This document shows, piece after piece, positions 7,617 to 15,639 of a DNA stretch of 64,000 nt. The DNA comes from Albimonas donghaensis (GTDB taxonomy: Bacteria; Pseudomonadota; Alphaproteobacteria; Rhodobacterales; Rhodobacteraceae), in contig NZ_FNMZ01000002.1 of assembly GCF_900106695.1 (NCBI RefSeq), positions 372,001 to 436,000 on the forward strand, given 5' to 3'. Numbering within the stretch: the first letter of the stretch is position 1; the number at the start of each line of letters is the position of its first letter. Both the position numbers and the translations under genes were made by a program. The notes under the pieces are model-generated. The model saw only the letters and a list, made by a program, of their open reading frames with translations. It was not told where the DNA came from and made no database searches.

Positions 7617-9590
7617 ATGAATGCGCCCGCCCCCAACATATCGCCCTCCGGCCCCCGCAAGCCGATCCGCCGGCTCGACGAATCCGCCCAGAACCGCATC
7701 GCGGCTGGGGAGGTGGTGGAGCGTCCGGCCTCGGCGGTGAAGGAGCTGGCGGAGAACAGCCTCGACGCCGGCGCGCGCCGCATCGAGATCACGCTGGCCG
7801 ATGGCGGCCGCACCCTGATCCGCGTCGCCGACGACGGCCACGGCATCCCCCATGACCAGCTCGAACTGGCGCTGGAGCGGCACGCCACCTCCAAGACCGA
7901 TGGCGAAGACCTGCTCGACATCGGCTCCTTCGGCTTCCGGGGGGAGGCGCTGCCCTCCATCGCCGCCGTCTCCCGCTTCACCCTGACCTCGCGGGCCGAG
8001 AGCGCGGAGGAGGCCTGGACCCTGCGCTGCGACGCCGGTCGCCTGGGCCGCCCGACCCCCGCCGCCCTGCCCCGCGGCACGGTGGCGGAGGCGCGGGACC
8101 TGTTCCACGCCACCCCCGCCCGCCTGAAGTTCCTGCGCACCGACCGGGCCGAGACCCAGGCCGCCGCCGACATGGTCCGCCGGCTGGCCATGGCCGCGCC
8201 GCAGGTGGGTTTCGTGCTGCGCGACGCCACCGGCGCCGAAGGAACCGAGGGCCGCGTCCTGTTCCGCGCCGACCCCGAGCCGGGCTCGCCACAGGAGGCC
8301 CGCCGCGCCCGCCTCGCCCGCATCCTCGGCCGCGCCTTCGAGGCCGACGCGCTGGAGATCGAGGCCGAGCGCGAGGGCCTGCGCCTCACCGGCCTCGCGG
8401 CGCTCCCCACCCATTCCCGCGGCGCGGCGGTGGCGCAGTTCCTTTTCGTCAACGGCCGCCCGGTGCGCGACAAGCTGCTGACCGGCGCCCTGCGCGCCGC
8501 CTATTCCGACGTGCTCCATTCGGGGCGGCACCCGGCGGCGGCGCTCTATCTCGACTGCGACCCGCACCTGGTGGACGTCAACGTCCATCCCGCCAAGACC
8601 GAGGTCCGCTTCCGCGCTCCCGGCATCGCCCGCGGGCTGGTGGTCTCGGCCCTGCGCCACGCGCTGGCCGCGGCCGGGCACCGTTCCTCCGCCACCGTGG
8701 GGACCGCCGCGCTGGGGGAATTCCAGCGCGACGACCTCGGCCCCCATGGCGGCGCGGCGGCGCCCGGCGCGGCCCCCGTGCAGTATCAGGGCCGCGGCCC
8801 CGCCCCCCGCCCCTTCGGCGCCTGGGAGAACATGCCCCCCCGCCCGGGCGCCGAGACGCTGGCCCAGGCCGCCGCCTTCCAGGCCCCCGCGCAGGCCGGC
8901 TTCGCCGAAGACGCCGCCCCCTACCGCTCCGCCCGGGTGGAGGACGCGCCCGAGGACCCCGCCGCCCAGGACCTGCCGCTCGGCCTCGCCCGCGCCCAGA
9001 TCCACGAGAACTACATCGTCGCCCAGACCACCGACGGCATGGTCATCATCGACCAGCACGCCGCCCATGAACGCCTGGTCTACGAACGCCTCAAACGCCA
9101 GCTCGACGCCAACGGGGTCAAGCGCCAGGCCCTGCTGATCCCCCAGATCGTGGAGCTTCCCGGCGACGACGCCGAACGGGTGCTGGAGGCGGCCGAGGCC
9201 CTCGCCCGCGCCGGCCTGGTGATCGAGCCCTTCGGCCCCGGCGCGCTGGCGGTGCAGGAAATGCCGGCCGAGCTCGGCCAGGCGGACGCCACCGCCATCC
9301 TGCGCGACGTCGCCGACGCGCTGGCCGAAACCGGCGGGATCGACGCCGGCGGGCTGGAGGCGGGCGAGAGCGATGAGGGCGGGCCGGTCCGCGCCCGGCT
9401 CGACGCCGTGCTCAGCCGCATGGCCTGCCACGGCTCGGTCCGCTCGGGGCGGCGCATGGGCGCGGCGGAGATGAACGCCCTCCTGCGCGAAATGGAGGCG
9501 ACGCCCCGCTCCGGCCAGTGCAACCACGGCCGCCCGACCTCGGTCCGTCTCAGCCTCGCCCAGATCGAAACGCTGTTCGGCCGCCGCTGA
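7617..9590 (+). CDS. mutL: DNA mismatch repair protein MutL
   Basis: 657 residues. The N-terminal GHL ATPase motifs are all present: IAAGEVVERPASAVKELAEN, DDGHGI, and GFRGEALPSI. A Pro/Ala-rich linker (residues ~385-455) leads to the C-terminal dimerisation domain, which contains the endonuclease motif DQHA-x2-E-x4-E (DQHAAHERLVYE near residue 481) and the late QCNHGRP motif. This is the nicking type of MutL found in bacteria without MutH. The start ATG at 7617 has no obvious Shine-Dalgarno sequence. It stands alone on the plus strand, converging on an EamA transporter. Identity is secure. Confidence 0.97.
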   Translation: MNAPAPNISPSGPRKPIRRLDESAQNRIAAGEVVERPASAVKELAENSLDAGARRIEITLADGGRTLIRVADDGHGIPHDQLELALERHATSKTDGEDLLDIGSFGFRGEALPSIAAVSRFTLTSRAESAEEAWTLRCDAGRLGRPTPAALPRGTVAEARDLFHATPARLKFLRTDRAETQAAADMVRRLAMAAPQVGFVLRDATGAEGTEGRVLFRADPEPGSPQEARRARLARILGRAFEADALEIEAEREGLRLTGLAALPTHSRGAAVAQFLFVNGRPVRDKLLTGALRAAYSDVLHSGRHPAAALYLDCDPHLVDVNVHPAKTEVRFRAPGIARGLVVSALRHALAAAGHRSSATVGTAALGEFQRDDLGPHGGAAAPGAAPVQYQGRGPAPRPFGAWENMPPRPGAETLAQAAAFQAPAQAGFAEDAAPYRSARVEDAPEDPAAQDLPLGLARAQIHENYIVAQTTDGMVIIDQHAAHERLVYERLKRQLDANGVKRQALLIPQIVELPGDDAERVLEAAEALARAGLVIEPFGPGALAVQEMPAELGQADATAILRDVADALAETGGIDAGGLEAGESDEGGPVRARLDAVLSRMACHGSVRSGRRMGAAEMNALLREMEATPRSGQCNHGRPTSVRLSLAQIETLFGRR

Positions 9591-9682
9591 CACCCGCGCC
9601 CCTCGCGACCCGGCGCCCGGCCCGACCCGCCGCGCGGGCATGACCCCGCCACGCGCGCATCGGTCGTCGCGCGGCCCCGGGC

Positions 9683-10594
9683 TCAGGCCGGCGCCGTCTC
9701 CTGGTTCTTGAGCAGCAGCAGCATCGCCAGGATCGTCGCACCGATCCCCAGCAACGTCGTCTCCCGCGGCCAGTCGCCCGCGAAAATCCCCTCCCACAGC
9801 ACGATCACCGAGGGCGTGAGGTAGCCATAGGCCATCACCTTGCCCGCCGGCAGCCGCATCGCCGCGAATTGCAGGCAGAACGAGGTCAGCGCCGTCGCCC
9901 CCAGCGCCACGTAGAAGATCGCGACCCACACGATCCCCGGCAGCGCCCCCCAGTCCGTCTCGAACAGCGACCCGGTCCAGGCCGCATAGGCCAGCGCCCA
10001 GCCCAGACAGGCGAGGATGGTCCAGAACGAATAGGCCACCGCCGGCTCCCCCCGGTTCAGCTTGCGCAGCAGGGGGGTGTAGAGCGCATGCAGCGCCACG
10101 CCGACGAAGTAGATCGCCTCGCCCCGCCCGACATCGAAGGCCGCCAGCCGCGCCGCGTCGCCCTTGAAGATCACCCACACCGCCCCCGCCGCCCCCAGCG
10201 TCAGCGCGAAGGCCATGCGCGGCGGCATCACCTGGCGCAGCAGCAGCCAGGCGAAGCCGGCCGAGAGCAGCGGGGTCAGGGTGAACACCGCGCCGGTGGA
10301 GACCGGGTCGGTGGTCTTGAGCGCCTCGAACATCAGGATGAAATAGGCGGCGAGCAGGGCCCCCAGCACCGGGTATCGCCAGGGCGAGACCAGCTGGCTG
10401 CGCCGGATCCCCGGCCCGACCGAGGCCGCGGCCCCGAGCGCCATGACCGCGATGGCGAAGCGCGTGGCGCTGAGCGCCTCGGGCGCGATCAGGTTGGCGG
10501 CGCGGGACCCGAGCGAGAAGGACCCGGCGATGACGAGGGCGAAGCCCAGCATGGCCAGATGGCCGAGGGCGCGGTCGCGGGGGGTGGTGGGCAT
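9683..10594 (-). CDS. EamA/DMT-superfamily transporter
   Basis: About 303 residues if translation starts at the ATG at 10594 (an in-frame start at 10690 would add a Pro-rich leader that does not look like membrane protein). There are ten hydrophobic segments in two repeats of five, the EamA pattern; the second half includes GALPGIVWVAIFYVALGATALTSF and GYLTPSVIVLWEGIFAGD. Members export metabolites such as amino acids or nucleosides across the inner membrane; the substrate cannot be told from sequence. The gene lies directly downstream of the low-GC island on the same strand, so the island may have separated it from its earlier upstream region. Confidence 0.85.
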   Translation of the reverse strand: MPTTPRDRALGHLAMLGFALVIAGSFSLGSRAANLIAPEALSATRFAIAVMALGAAASVGPGIRRSQLVSPWRYPVLGALLAAYFILMFEALKTTDPVSTGAVFTLTPLLSAGFAWLLLRQVMPPRMAFALTLGAAGAVWVIFKGDAARLAAFDVGRGEAIYFVGVALHALYTPLLRKLNRGEPAVAYSFWTILACLGWALAYAAWTGSLFETDWGALPGIVWVAIFYVALGATALTSFCLQFAAMRLPAGKVMAYGYLTPSVIVLWEGIFAGDWPRETTLLGIGATILAMLLLLKNQETAPA

Positions 10595-10705
10595 TTTTGG
10601 CGGGGTGTCCGGCGGGTGGGGGCCGGAGGGGTATGGGGGGAACGGGGGAGAGGTGGCAAGGGTCAAAGAGATGGCACCGCGGGAACGCATTTGCGCCTCC
10701 AGAGA

Positions 10706-11653
10706 TCAGCCATCCCACTCAGTTAGATCAGTGGCAGTATAAGTAACACTTATTGTGCCATCTGGCTTTCGGATTGTGCCAACCTCAACATTGGCGCGGA
10801 AGCTACCTCCTAGCACCACACCGCTATCAGACTCGATTTTCTCGAGATAGTCTTGGCTTACTTGGTGCCCGAATCGACCCGATACAAAACCAATCTCGCC
10901 CGACTTTCTAAAATCAAAAGTCCGCCTTATCGGCGACAAGCCAACAAGTGCCCCAAACCAAACTTCATTTTTAATAACTACCCTTGAGTTCGAAATACGC
11001 CGAAAGGCTCGCTCGACCCCAAATCGATCAATAGATAGACTAGCACTAGGCAGCTCCGCCTTAATTGAGGCCTCATTCCTTTGAAGATGTGAGAATAATT
11101 TTGCGACCGACCGAAACACTCTAGGATTTATATCATTTACTTCGATTAGAAAATCATCCTCGTTCTCCTGAGCAAACTCCCGAAAGAGTGCAACCGCTTC
11201 TTCCATGGCCTCGCGGACGGGCGTTGGAAACACACTTGCTTGCCTCGCAGATTTCTCCTCGAGAACGAACCCGAATGAACCAGTTGCAATATTGACAATG
11301 TTCAAATCAACCAGCTCTGATCCGCGAATTTTTCCGAAGCTCGCCAGCCCCTTTTCTCCATTTGCAGCAAAAAGACGAGTCACTAGACCTTGAAAATTAT
11401 TTAATGCATCGGAAGCAAACCGCGCATCGATTGCCCTACGCTCAACAACCGGAGCGCCATCGAATAAAATTGCTATCTCACCAACATTTGAATCGACCGA
11501 TTCCAATCTCGAAAGCTCGCCTAAAACCTCATCCAACCGCTCCGAAAAATTCATTTCCGCAACAATATCACCACTTTCCCTCGAAATTATGATCAAACTT
11601 TCAAGATCGGAACACTGATCACGCAGGTAGCGGATATCCGAATAATCAGACAT
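10706..11653 (-). CDS. Unknown protein, second gene of the low-GC island
   Basis: 315 residues. No family is recognised with certainty. The N-terminal ~50 residues look helical and charged, perhaps a coiled coil (RYLRDQCSDLESLIIISRE, then a Leu-spaced run to about residue 50). The middle has a phrase ATGSFGFVLEE (near residue 127) and an acidic helix-rich part. The C-terminal third, from about residue 225, is predicted beta-rich, with VWFGALVGLSPIRRTFDF and a final VTYTATDL. There is no signal peptide or membrane segment, so it is cytosolic. It overlaps the upstream nucleotidyltransferase-like gene by 8 bp (ATGTCTGA), which implies coupled translation and a joint function. No HEPN Rx4-6H motif was seen. 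It could be the effector or the partner of an accessory system. Confidence 0.8.
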   Translation of the reverse strand: MSDYSDIRYLRDQCSDLESLIIISRESGDIVAEMNFSERLDEVLGELSRLESVDSNVGEIAILFDGAPVVERRAIDARFASDALNNFQGLVTRLFAANGEKGLASFGKIRGSELVDLNIVNIATGSFGFVLEEKSARQASVFPTPVREAMEEAVALFREFAQENEDDFLIEVNDINPRVFRSVAKLFSHLQRNEASIKAELPSASLSIDRFGVERAFRRISNSRVVIKNEVWFGALVGLSPIRRTFDFRKSGEIGFVSGRFGHQVSQDYLEKIESDSGVVLGGSFRANVEVGTIRKPDGTISVTYTATDLTEWDG

Positions 11654-12236
11654 CGAACCTGCTCCGGATTTCGCCTTCTAAATGCGCAAACTCCGCAGGA
11701 TCACGAGAGAGAGGTATTTCAACGATCCCTTTCTTACGAGGCGAGTTCCGAATATCTGAAAACAACCCAAACCAATATGTAGTATTGCGAACCACGATCG
11801 ACGGCGACAGCGCCAAATCGACTCCGTAGGCGTCGCAAGAAAACATTACCTTCATTTCGCGCGCACTAAAGTAACTCTTGTGTATGAAGCCGCGATAATC
11901 CGACATCCATTTCTGTTCTGCAGATTGATAGGCAAGCGGCCTCTCAAACAAAGTCACAACGTCGATGTCTCTAGGAGCGCGCCCACGAGTTTTTTCGACA
12001 TCTTCCACGAAGCTGCCGTCAATCCATTGGGCACCACCTAAAAAACCGCCGGAAAATAGATGCTTCCGATAGGAATTAAGTCCCAAAAGAAGACGGGCTC
12101 GTTCGCGAGATGAGCAAAATTTTTCCACAAACTCTATCATGGACGCTTGGTGTGGTGATCTTGAGGCCGGAGCAATTGCATCGGCACCACAGAAAACAGG
12201 CAGAGCGCCCGTTGCCTCAAAGTTTGGAATTGGCAT
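11646..12236 (-). CDS. Nucleotidyltransferase-like protein (DUF6932-like), first gene of the island
   Basis: 196 residues from the ATG at 12236. The N-terminus (MPIPNFEATGALP) and the segment QWIDGSFVEDVEKTRGRAPRDIDVV (given here as QWIDGSFVE then PRDIDVV, residues ~78-103) resemble the DUF6932/minimal nucleotidyltransferase pattern, in which Gly-Ser is followed by Asp-x-Asp that binds metal. Such proteins transfer nucleotides to proteins or small molecules, and in two-gene modules often act on their partner. Here the partner is the 315-residue gene overlapping by 8 bp. AT-rich codon use marks it as acquired. Family assignment is from memory of the motif and moderate; the substrate is unknown. 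Confidence 0.72.
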   Translation of the reverse strand: MPIPNFEATGALPVFCGADAIAPASRSPHQASMIEFVEKFCSSRERARLLLGLNSYRKHLFSGGFLGGAQWIDGSFVEDVEKTRGRAPRDIDVVTLFERPLAYQSAEQKWMSDYRGFIHKSYFSAREMKVMFSCDAYGVDLALSPSIVVRNTTYWFGLFSDIRNSPRKKGIVEIPLSRDPAEFAHLEGEIRSRFDV

Positions 12237-12350
12237 CAATCATCTCTACTTCAAAGGTTGAGAAATAATTTCCAGATTCCAAACGGCTTGTCCACCAATC
12301 GAGCATGCTGGCTTGAGGTCCAATCTGTTCCTGAGGGAACGTCGCCCCCC

Positions 12351-13652
12351 TCACTCCGCCGCCACCCGCCCCGGATTGTTCGGATGCGTGGTCCAGTTCG
12401 CATAGCCGTCCTCGACCACCTTCCCCGTCCGCGGGTCCACGCTCCCCGGCGCCATCCGCTCCATGGTGATGCAATCCTCCACCGGGCAGACGTCCACGCA
12501 CAGGTTGCAGGCCACGCACTCGTCGTCCTTCACCTCGAATACCCGGTCCGCGCTCATCGAGATCGCCTGGTGGGAGGTGTCCTCGCACGCCGCGTAACAA
12601 CGCCCGCACTTGATGCAGGCCTCCTGGTCGATCTTCGCCTTCGCCACGTAGTTGAGGTTCAGATACTGCCAGTCCGTCACGTTGGGGACCGCGCGGCCGC
12701 GGAACGCCTCGACCTCGGCGTGGCCCTTGTCGTCCATCCATTGCGCGAGGCCGGACGTCATCTCCCCCACCACCCGGAAGCCGTAGGTCATCGCCGCGGT
12801 GCAGACCTGCACGTTGCCGCAGCCCAGCGCCATGAACTCGGCCGCGTCGCGCCAGGTGGTCACCCCGCCGATGCCCGAGACGGGGATGCCCCGGCACTCC
12901 GGGTCCCGCGCGATCTCCGCCACCATGTTGAGCGCGATGGGCTTCACCGCCGGCCCGCAGAAGCCGCCATGGGAGCCCTTGCCGTCGATGGAGGGCTCGG
13001 GCGAGAAGGTGTCGAGGTTCACGGACGTGATCGAGGACACCGTGTTGATCAGGCTCACCGCGTCGGCCCCGCCCTTTACCGCGGCGCGGGCCGGGTAGCG
13101 GATGTCGGTGATGTTGGGGGTCAGCTTCACGATCACCGGCATCCGGGTCGAGGCCTTGCACCAGCGGGTCACCATCTCGATGTATTCGGGGACCTGGCCG
13201 ACGGCGGCGCCCATGCCGCGCTCCGACATGCCATGCGGGCAGCCGAAGTTCAGCTCGATGCCGTCGGCGCCGGTGGCCTCGACCAGCGGCACGATGCCGG
13301 TCCAGCTTTCCTCGTCGCAGGGCACCATCAGGGACACCACCACGGCGCGGTCCGGGTAGTCGCGCTTCACGGCCTTGATCTCGTCGAGGTTCACCTGGAG
13401 CGGGCGGTCGGTGATCAGCTCGATGTTGTTGATGCCCAGCACCCGGCGGTCGGCGCCGTAGACCACGCCGTAGCGGGGGCCGTTAACGTTGACGATGTGC
13501 GGGTCGAGCCCCAGCGTCTTCCACACCACGCCGCCCCAGCCGGCCTCGAAGGCGCGGCGGACGTTGTAGGCCTTGTCCGTGGGCGGGGCCGAGGCCAGCC
13601 AGAACGGGTTCGGGGACTTGATCCCCACGAAGTCGGCGCGCAGGTCGGCCAT
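12351..13652 (-). CDS. preA: NAD-dependent dihydropyrimidine dehydrogenase subunit PreA
   Basis: 433 residues. An FMN-binding TIM-barrel dihydroorotate-dehydrogenase-like domain (residues 1-~320) carries the active-site cysteine in ELNFGCPHGMSERG, and the C-terminal part has two 4Fe-4S ferredoxin motifs (CIKCGRCYAAC and CVACNLCVDVC, residues ~345-390). With PreT it reduces uracil and thymine to the 5,6-dihydro forms, the first step of reductive pyrimidine breakdown. GAGGAG lies before the ATG at 13652. It follows preT and one small gene on the same strand, forming an operon. No hydantoinase or beta-ureidopropionase gene is visible in the window; they may lie elsewhere. Confidence 0.95.
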   Translation of the reverse strand: MADLRADFVGIKSPNPFWLASAPPTDKAYNVRRAFEAGWGGVVWKTLGLDPHIVNVNGPRYGVVYGADRRVLGINNIELITDRPLQVNLDEIKAVKRDYPDRAVVVSLMVPCDEESWTGIVPLVEATGADGIELNFGCPHGMSERGMGAAVGQVPEYIEMVTRWCKASTRMPVIVKLTPNITDIRYPARAAVKGGADAVSLINTVSSITSVNLDTFSPEPSIDGKGSHGGFCGPAVKPIALNMVAEIARDPECRGIPVSGIGGVTTWRDAAEFMALGCGNVQVCTAAMTYGFRVVGEMTSGLAQWMDDKGHAEVEAFRGRAVPNVTDWQYLNLNYVAKAKIDQEACIKCGRCYAACEDTSHQAISMSADRVFEVKDDECVACNLCVDVCPVEDCITMERMAPGSVDPRTGKVVEDGYANWTTHPNNPGRVAAE

Positions 13653-13663
13653 GGTCGTTCTCC

Positions 13664-14140
13664 TCAGCTTTCGGGCGCCGCTTCGATGCCGGCGAGGCGG
13701 GTGCGGGCGGCGTCGGCCACCTCCGATGTGAAACGTTCCGGATGGCGCAGGACCACCGCCTCGAACAGCAGGTCCGGGTGGCCGCGATCCACCAGCATGG
13801 CGAAACCGTCGCTCGGCGTCGCCTTGAGGGTGAGGTCCGCGCAGGCCTTGGCCTCGCCGTCCCGCTTGATCTTCTGACGGGTGCGCGACAGCAGGGTGGT
13901 GCGGCCCCGCTCCGCGCGCAGCATTTCCTCGAGCGCATGGATCGAGCGCCAGACGTCGTGCTCCATGGTTCCGGGATCGGCGCTGGGCTGCACATGGCAG
14001 AGCCTCAGGAACGCCGCGCGCTCGACGTCGGGCGCGGCCCTGGCTTTGGCGTTCGCCATTATCGTGCGCAGGCGCTCCGGGTCTTCCATCGTGGCGATGG
14101 CGGCCAGCGCCCGGACCTCCGCCTTGGGGCGCTCGGTCAT
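13664..14140 (-). CDS. Conserved-position hypothetical protein between preT and preA
   Basis: 158 residues, mostly predicted helical, Arg/Glu/Ala-rich, no signal peptide or membrane segment. The N-terminal half (residues 1-100) has repeated ATMEDPERLRTIMANAKAR-like helices; the C-terminal half has GFAMLVDRGHPDLLFEAVVLRHP. The start ATG at 14140 overlaps the stop of preT by 4 bp (ATGA), and preA begins 11 bases after its stop, so it is embedded in the preT-preA operon. No function is recognised; co-expression suggests a role linked to dihydropyrimidine dehydrogenase, such as an accessory factor. Confidence 0.75.
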   Translation of the reverse strand: MTERPKAEVRALAAIATMEDPERLRTIMANAKARAAPDVERAAFLRLCHVQPSADPGTMEHDVWRSIHALEEMLRAERGRTTLLSRTRQKIKRDGEAKACADLTLKATPSDGFAMLVDRGHPDLLFEAVVLRHPERFTSEVADAARTRLAGIEAAPES

Positions 14141-15471
14141 CCGGCCAGCGCCCGATGGATGCTTTCGGCCGCGTCGCGGCCCTGGGCGACGGCGGTGACG
14201 GTCAGGTCCTCGCCCCCCGTCGCGCAGTCGCCGCCGGCCCAGACGCCTTGGCGGGAGGTGCGGCCCTCCGCGTCGATCTCGATCTTGCCGCCGGTCACGG
14301 TCACGCCCTGGGGCGCGTCCAGCGTCTGGCCGATGGCCTTCAGCACCATGTCGGCGGGGATCACGAAGGTCTCGCCCGTGCCGGTCAGCTTGCCATCGGG
14401 GCCGGTCTCGGTCCGCTCGAACTCCACGCCCTGGGCGCCGGCGACGCCGCCGACCACGCGCAGGGGCCGCGCATCGGTGCGCACCGCGACGCCGGAGGCC
14501 GCGGCGAGATCCACCTCGAAGTCCGAGGCCGCCATGGCCTCCCGCCCGCGGCGATAGACCAGCGAGACCTCGGAGGCGCCCAGCCGGGCCGACTGAATGG
14601 CGGCGTCGGTCGCGGTCATGCCGCCGCCGATCACCACGACCGAGCGGCCCACCGCCACGTCCGCCGGCGCGGACTGGCGCAGCTTGGCGATCCAGTCGAC
14701 GGCGTCCATGACCCCGGCCAGATCCTCCCCCGGCGCGCCCAGCGCGTTGACGCCGGCCAGCCCGATCCCGAGGAACACCGCGTCGAACTCCGCCGCCAGC
14801 GTCTCCAGGTCCAGCCCCGTGGCGAGGCCCGGCGACAGGTCGATCTCGATGCCGCCGATGCGCAGCAGCCAGTCGACCTCGGCCTGGGCGAAATTGTCGG
14901 GGGCCTTGTAGGCGGCGATGCCGAATTCGTTGAGCCCGCCGGGCTTGGGCCGCGTGTCGAAGACCCGGACCTTGTGCCCCTTCATCGCCAGCCGGTGCGC
15001 GCAGGCGAGCCCGGCGGGACCGGCGCCGACCACCGCCACGGTCCTGCCGGTGTCGGGCGCGCGCTCGAACGGGTGGCCGTTCTCGGTCATCAGCGTGTCG
15101 GTGGCGAAGCGCTGCAGGCGGCCGATGGCGACGGGCTCGCCCTCCGCCGTCATGCGCACGCAGGCCTCTTCGCAGAGCGTCTCGGTCGGGCAGACCCGGG
15201 CGCACATGCCGCCGAGGATGTTCTGCTCGAAGATGGTCTTCGCCGCCGCCTTGGGCTGTCCGGTCTGGATCTGGCGAATGAACATCGGGATGTCGATGTC
15301 GGTCGGGCAGGCCGTGATGCAGGGCGCGTCATGGCAGAAATAGCAGCGATCCGACGCCACCAGCGCCTCATGCCCGTTCAGCGCCGGGTGCAGGTCGGCG
15401 AAATTGGCGGCGAGCTGGGCCTCGGGAAGTCGGGCCGGGGCGATCCCCGGCGCGCGGCGCGCTTGGCTCAT
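14137..15471 (-). CDS. preT: Dihydropyrimidine dehydrogenase electron-transfer subunit PreT
   Basis: 444 residues. The N-terminal iron-sulfur region has CYFCHDAPCITACP and GGMCARVCPTETLCEEAC (residues ~43-110), followed by two Rossmann folds: FAD site VAVVGAGPAGLACAH near residue 145 and NAD(P) site VVVIGGGMTATDAA near residue 280; the closing GWAGGDC-like motif is WAGGDCATGG. It passes electrons from NAD(P)H to PreA, like the glutamate synthase small subunit family to which it belongs. AGGGAG sits upstream of the ATG at 15471. First gene of the preT-orf-preA operon. Confidence 0.94.
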   Translation of the reverse strand: MSQARRAPGIAPARLPEAQLAANFADLHPALNGHEALVASDRCYFCHDAPCITACPTDIDIPMFIRQIQTGQPKAAAKTIFEQNILGGMCARVCPTETLCEEACVRMTAEGEPVAIGRLQRFATDTLMTENGHPFERAPDTGRTVAVVGAGPAGLACAHRLAMKGHKVRVFDTRPKPGGLNEFGIAAYKAPDNFAQAEVDWLLRIGGIEIDLSPGLATGLDLETLAAEFDAVFLGIGLAGVNALGAPGEDLAGVMDAVDWIAKLRQSAPADVAVGRSVVVIGGGMTATDAAIQSARLGASEVSLVYRRGREAMAASDFEVDLAAASGVAVRTDARPLRVVGGVAGAQGVEFERTETGPDGKLTGTGETFVIPADMVLKAIGQTLDAPQGVTVTGGKIEIDAEGRTSRQGVWAGGDCATGGEDLTVTAVAQGRDAAESIHRALAG

Positions 15472-15527
15472 GGCTGGCGGACTCCCTTTCCGGTTCGGCG
15501 GGGCTGGCTGATGTCGGGAATCAGCCT

Positions 15528-15568
15528 GCCGCGAGTCGGAAATTTAATCAATCGGTAAAATCAGGAGG
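15528..15568 (-). promoter_or_regulatory. AT-rich imperfect palindrome upstream of preT
   Basis: In otherwise GC-rich DNA, TTTAATCAATCGGTAAA (15543-15559 region) has TTTA/TAAA arms and lies 70-90 bases before preT. It could be an operator or promoter for the pre operon. Its sequence does not match the RutR palindrome TTGACCA..TGGTCAA. Weak evidence. Confidence 0.25.
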
Positions 15569-15639
15569 CCGCGCCTGTCGCCCCGGCGCGCAGGACGGGG
15601 CGCGCTGGGCGCCCCGCAGGCATTGGACGCCGAAGCGTC

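Larger units (their letters stand above)
10700..12345. mobile_element. Low-GC accessory island carrying two overlapping genes
   Basis: Base composition changes abruptly: the 60 bases from 11041, for example, hold only 26 G/C, in a window that otherwise runs far above that. Codon choice inside differs as well (AAA, ATT and TTT are frequent). The boundaries fall just inside the 5' side of the EamA gene and just after the stop of preA. No integrase, transposase, tRNA or convincing flanking repeat is visible, so the mode of insertion is unknown. Horizontal acquisition is inferred from composition only. Confidence 0.7.

Noticed and set aside
7485-10718. Open frame of 1077 codons on the minus strand
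   Set aside because: Antisense to mutL and in another frame of the EamA gene; the MutL and EamA motifs fix the true frames.
11362-11592. 76-residue plus-strand frame inside the low-GC island
   Set aside because: Antisense to the 315-residue gene, no ribosome site, composition of a reversed gene.
10706-11653. HEPN toxin partner for the nucleotidyltransferase
   Set aside because: No R-x4-6-H motif, and the protein is much longer than HEPN toxins.
10681-12341. GGGAACG at 10681 and 12335 as target-site duplication of the island
   Set aside because: Only 7 bases, not exactly at the composition boundaries; could be chance.
12258-13877. Long plus-strand frame over preA
   Set aside because: Shadow of preA; low complexity with no recognisable domain.
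15472-15639. RutR operator upstream of preT
   Set aside because: The TTGACCA/TGGTCAA palindrome is not present; only a different AT-rich repeat was seen.
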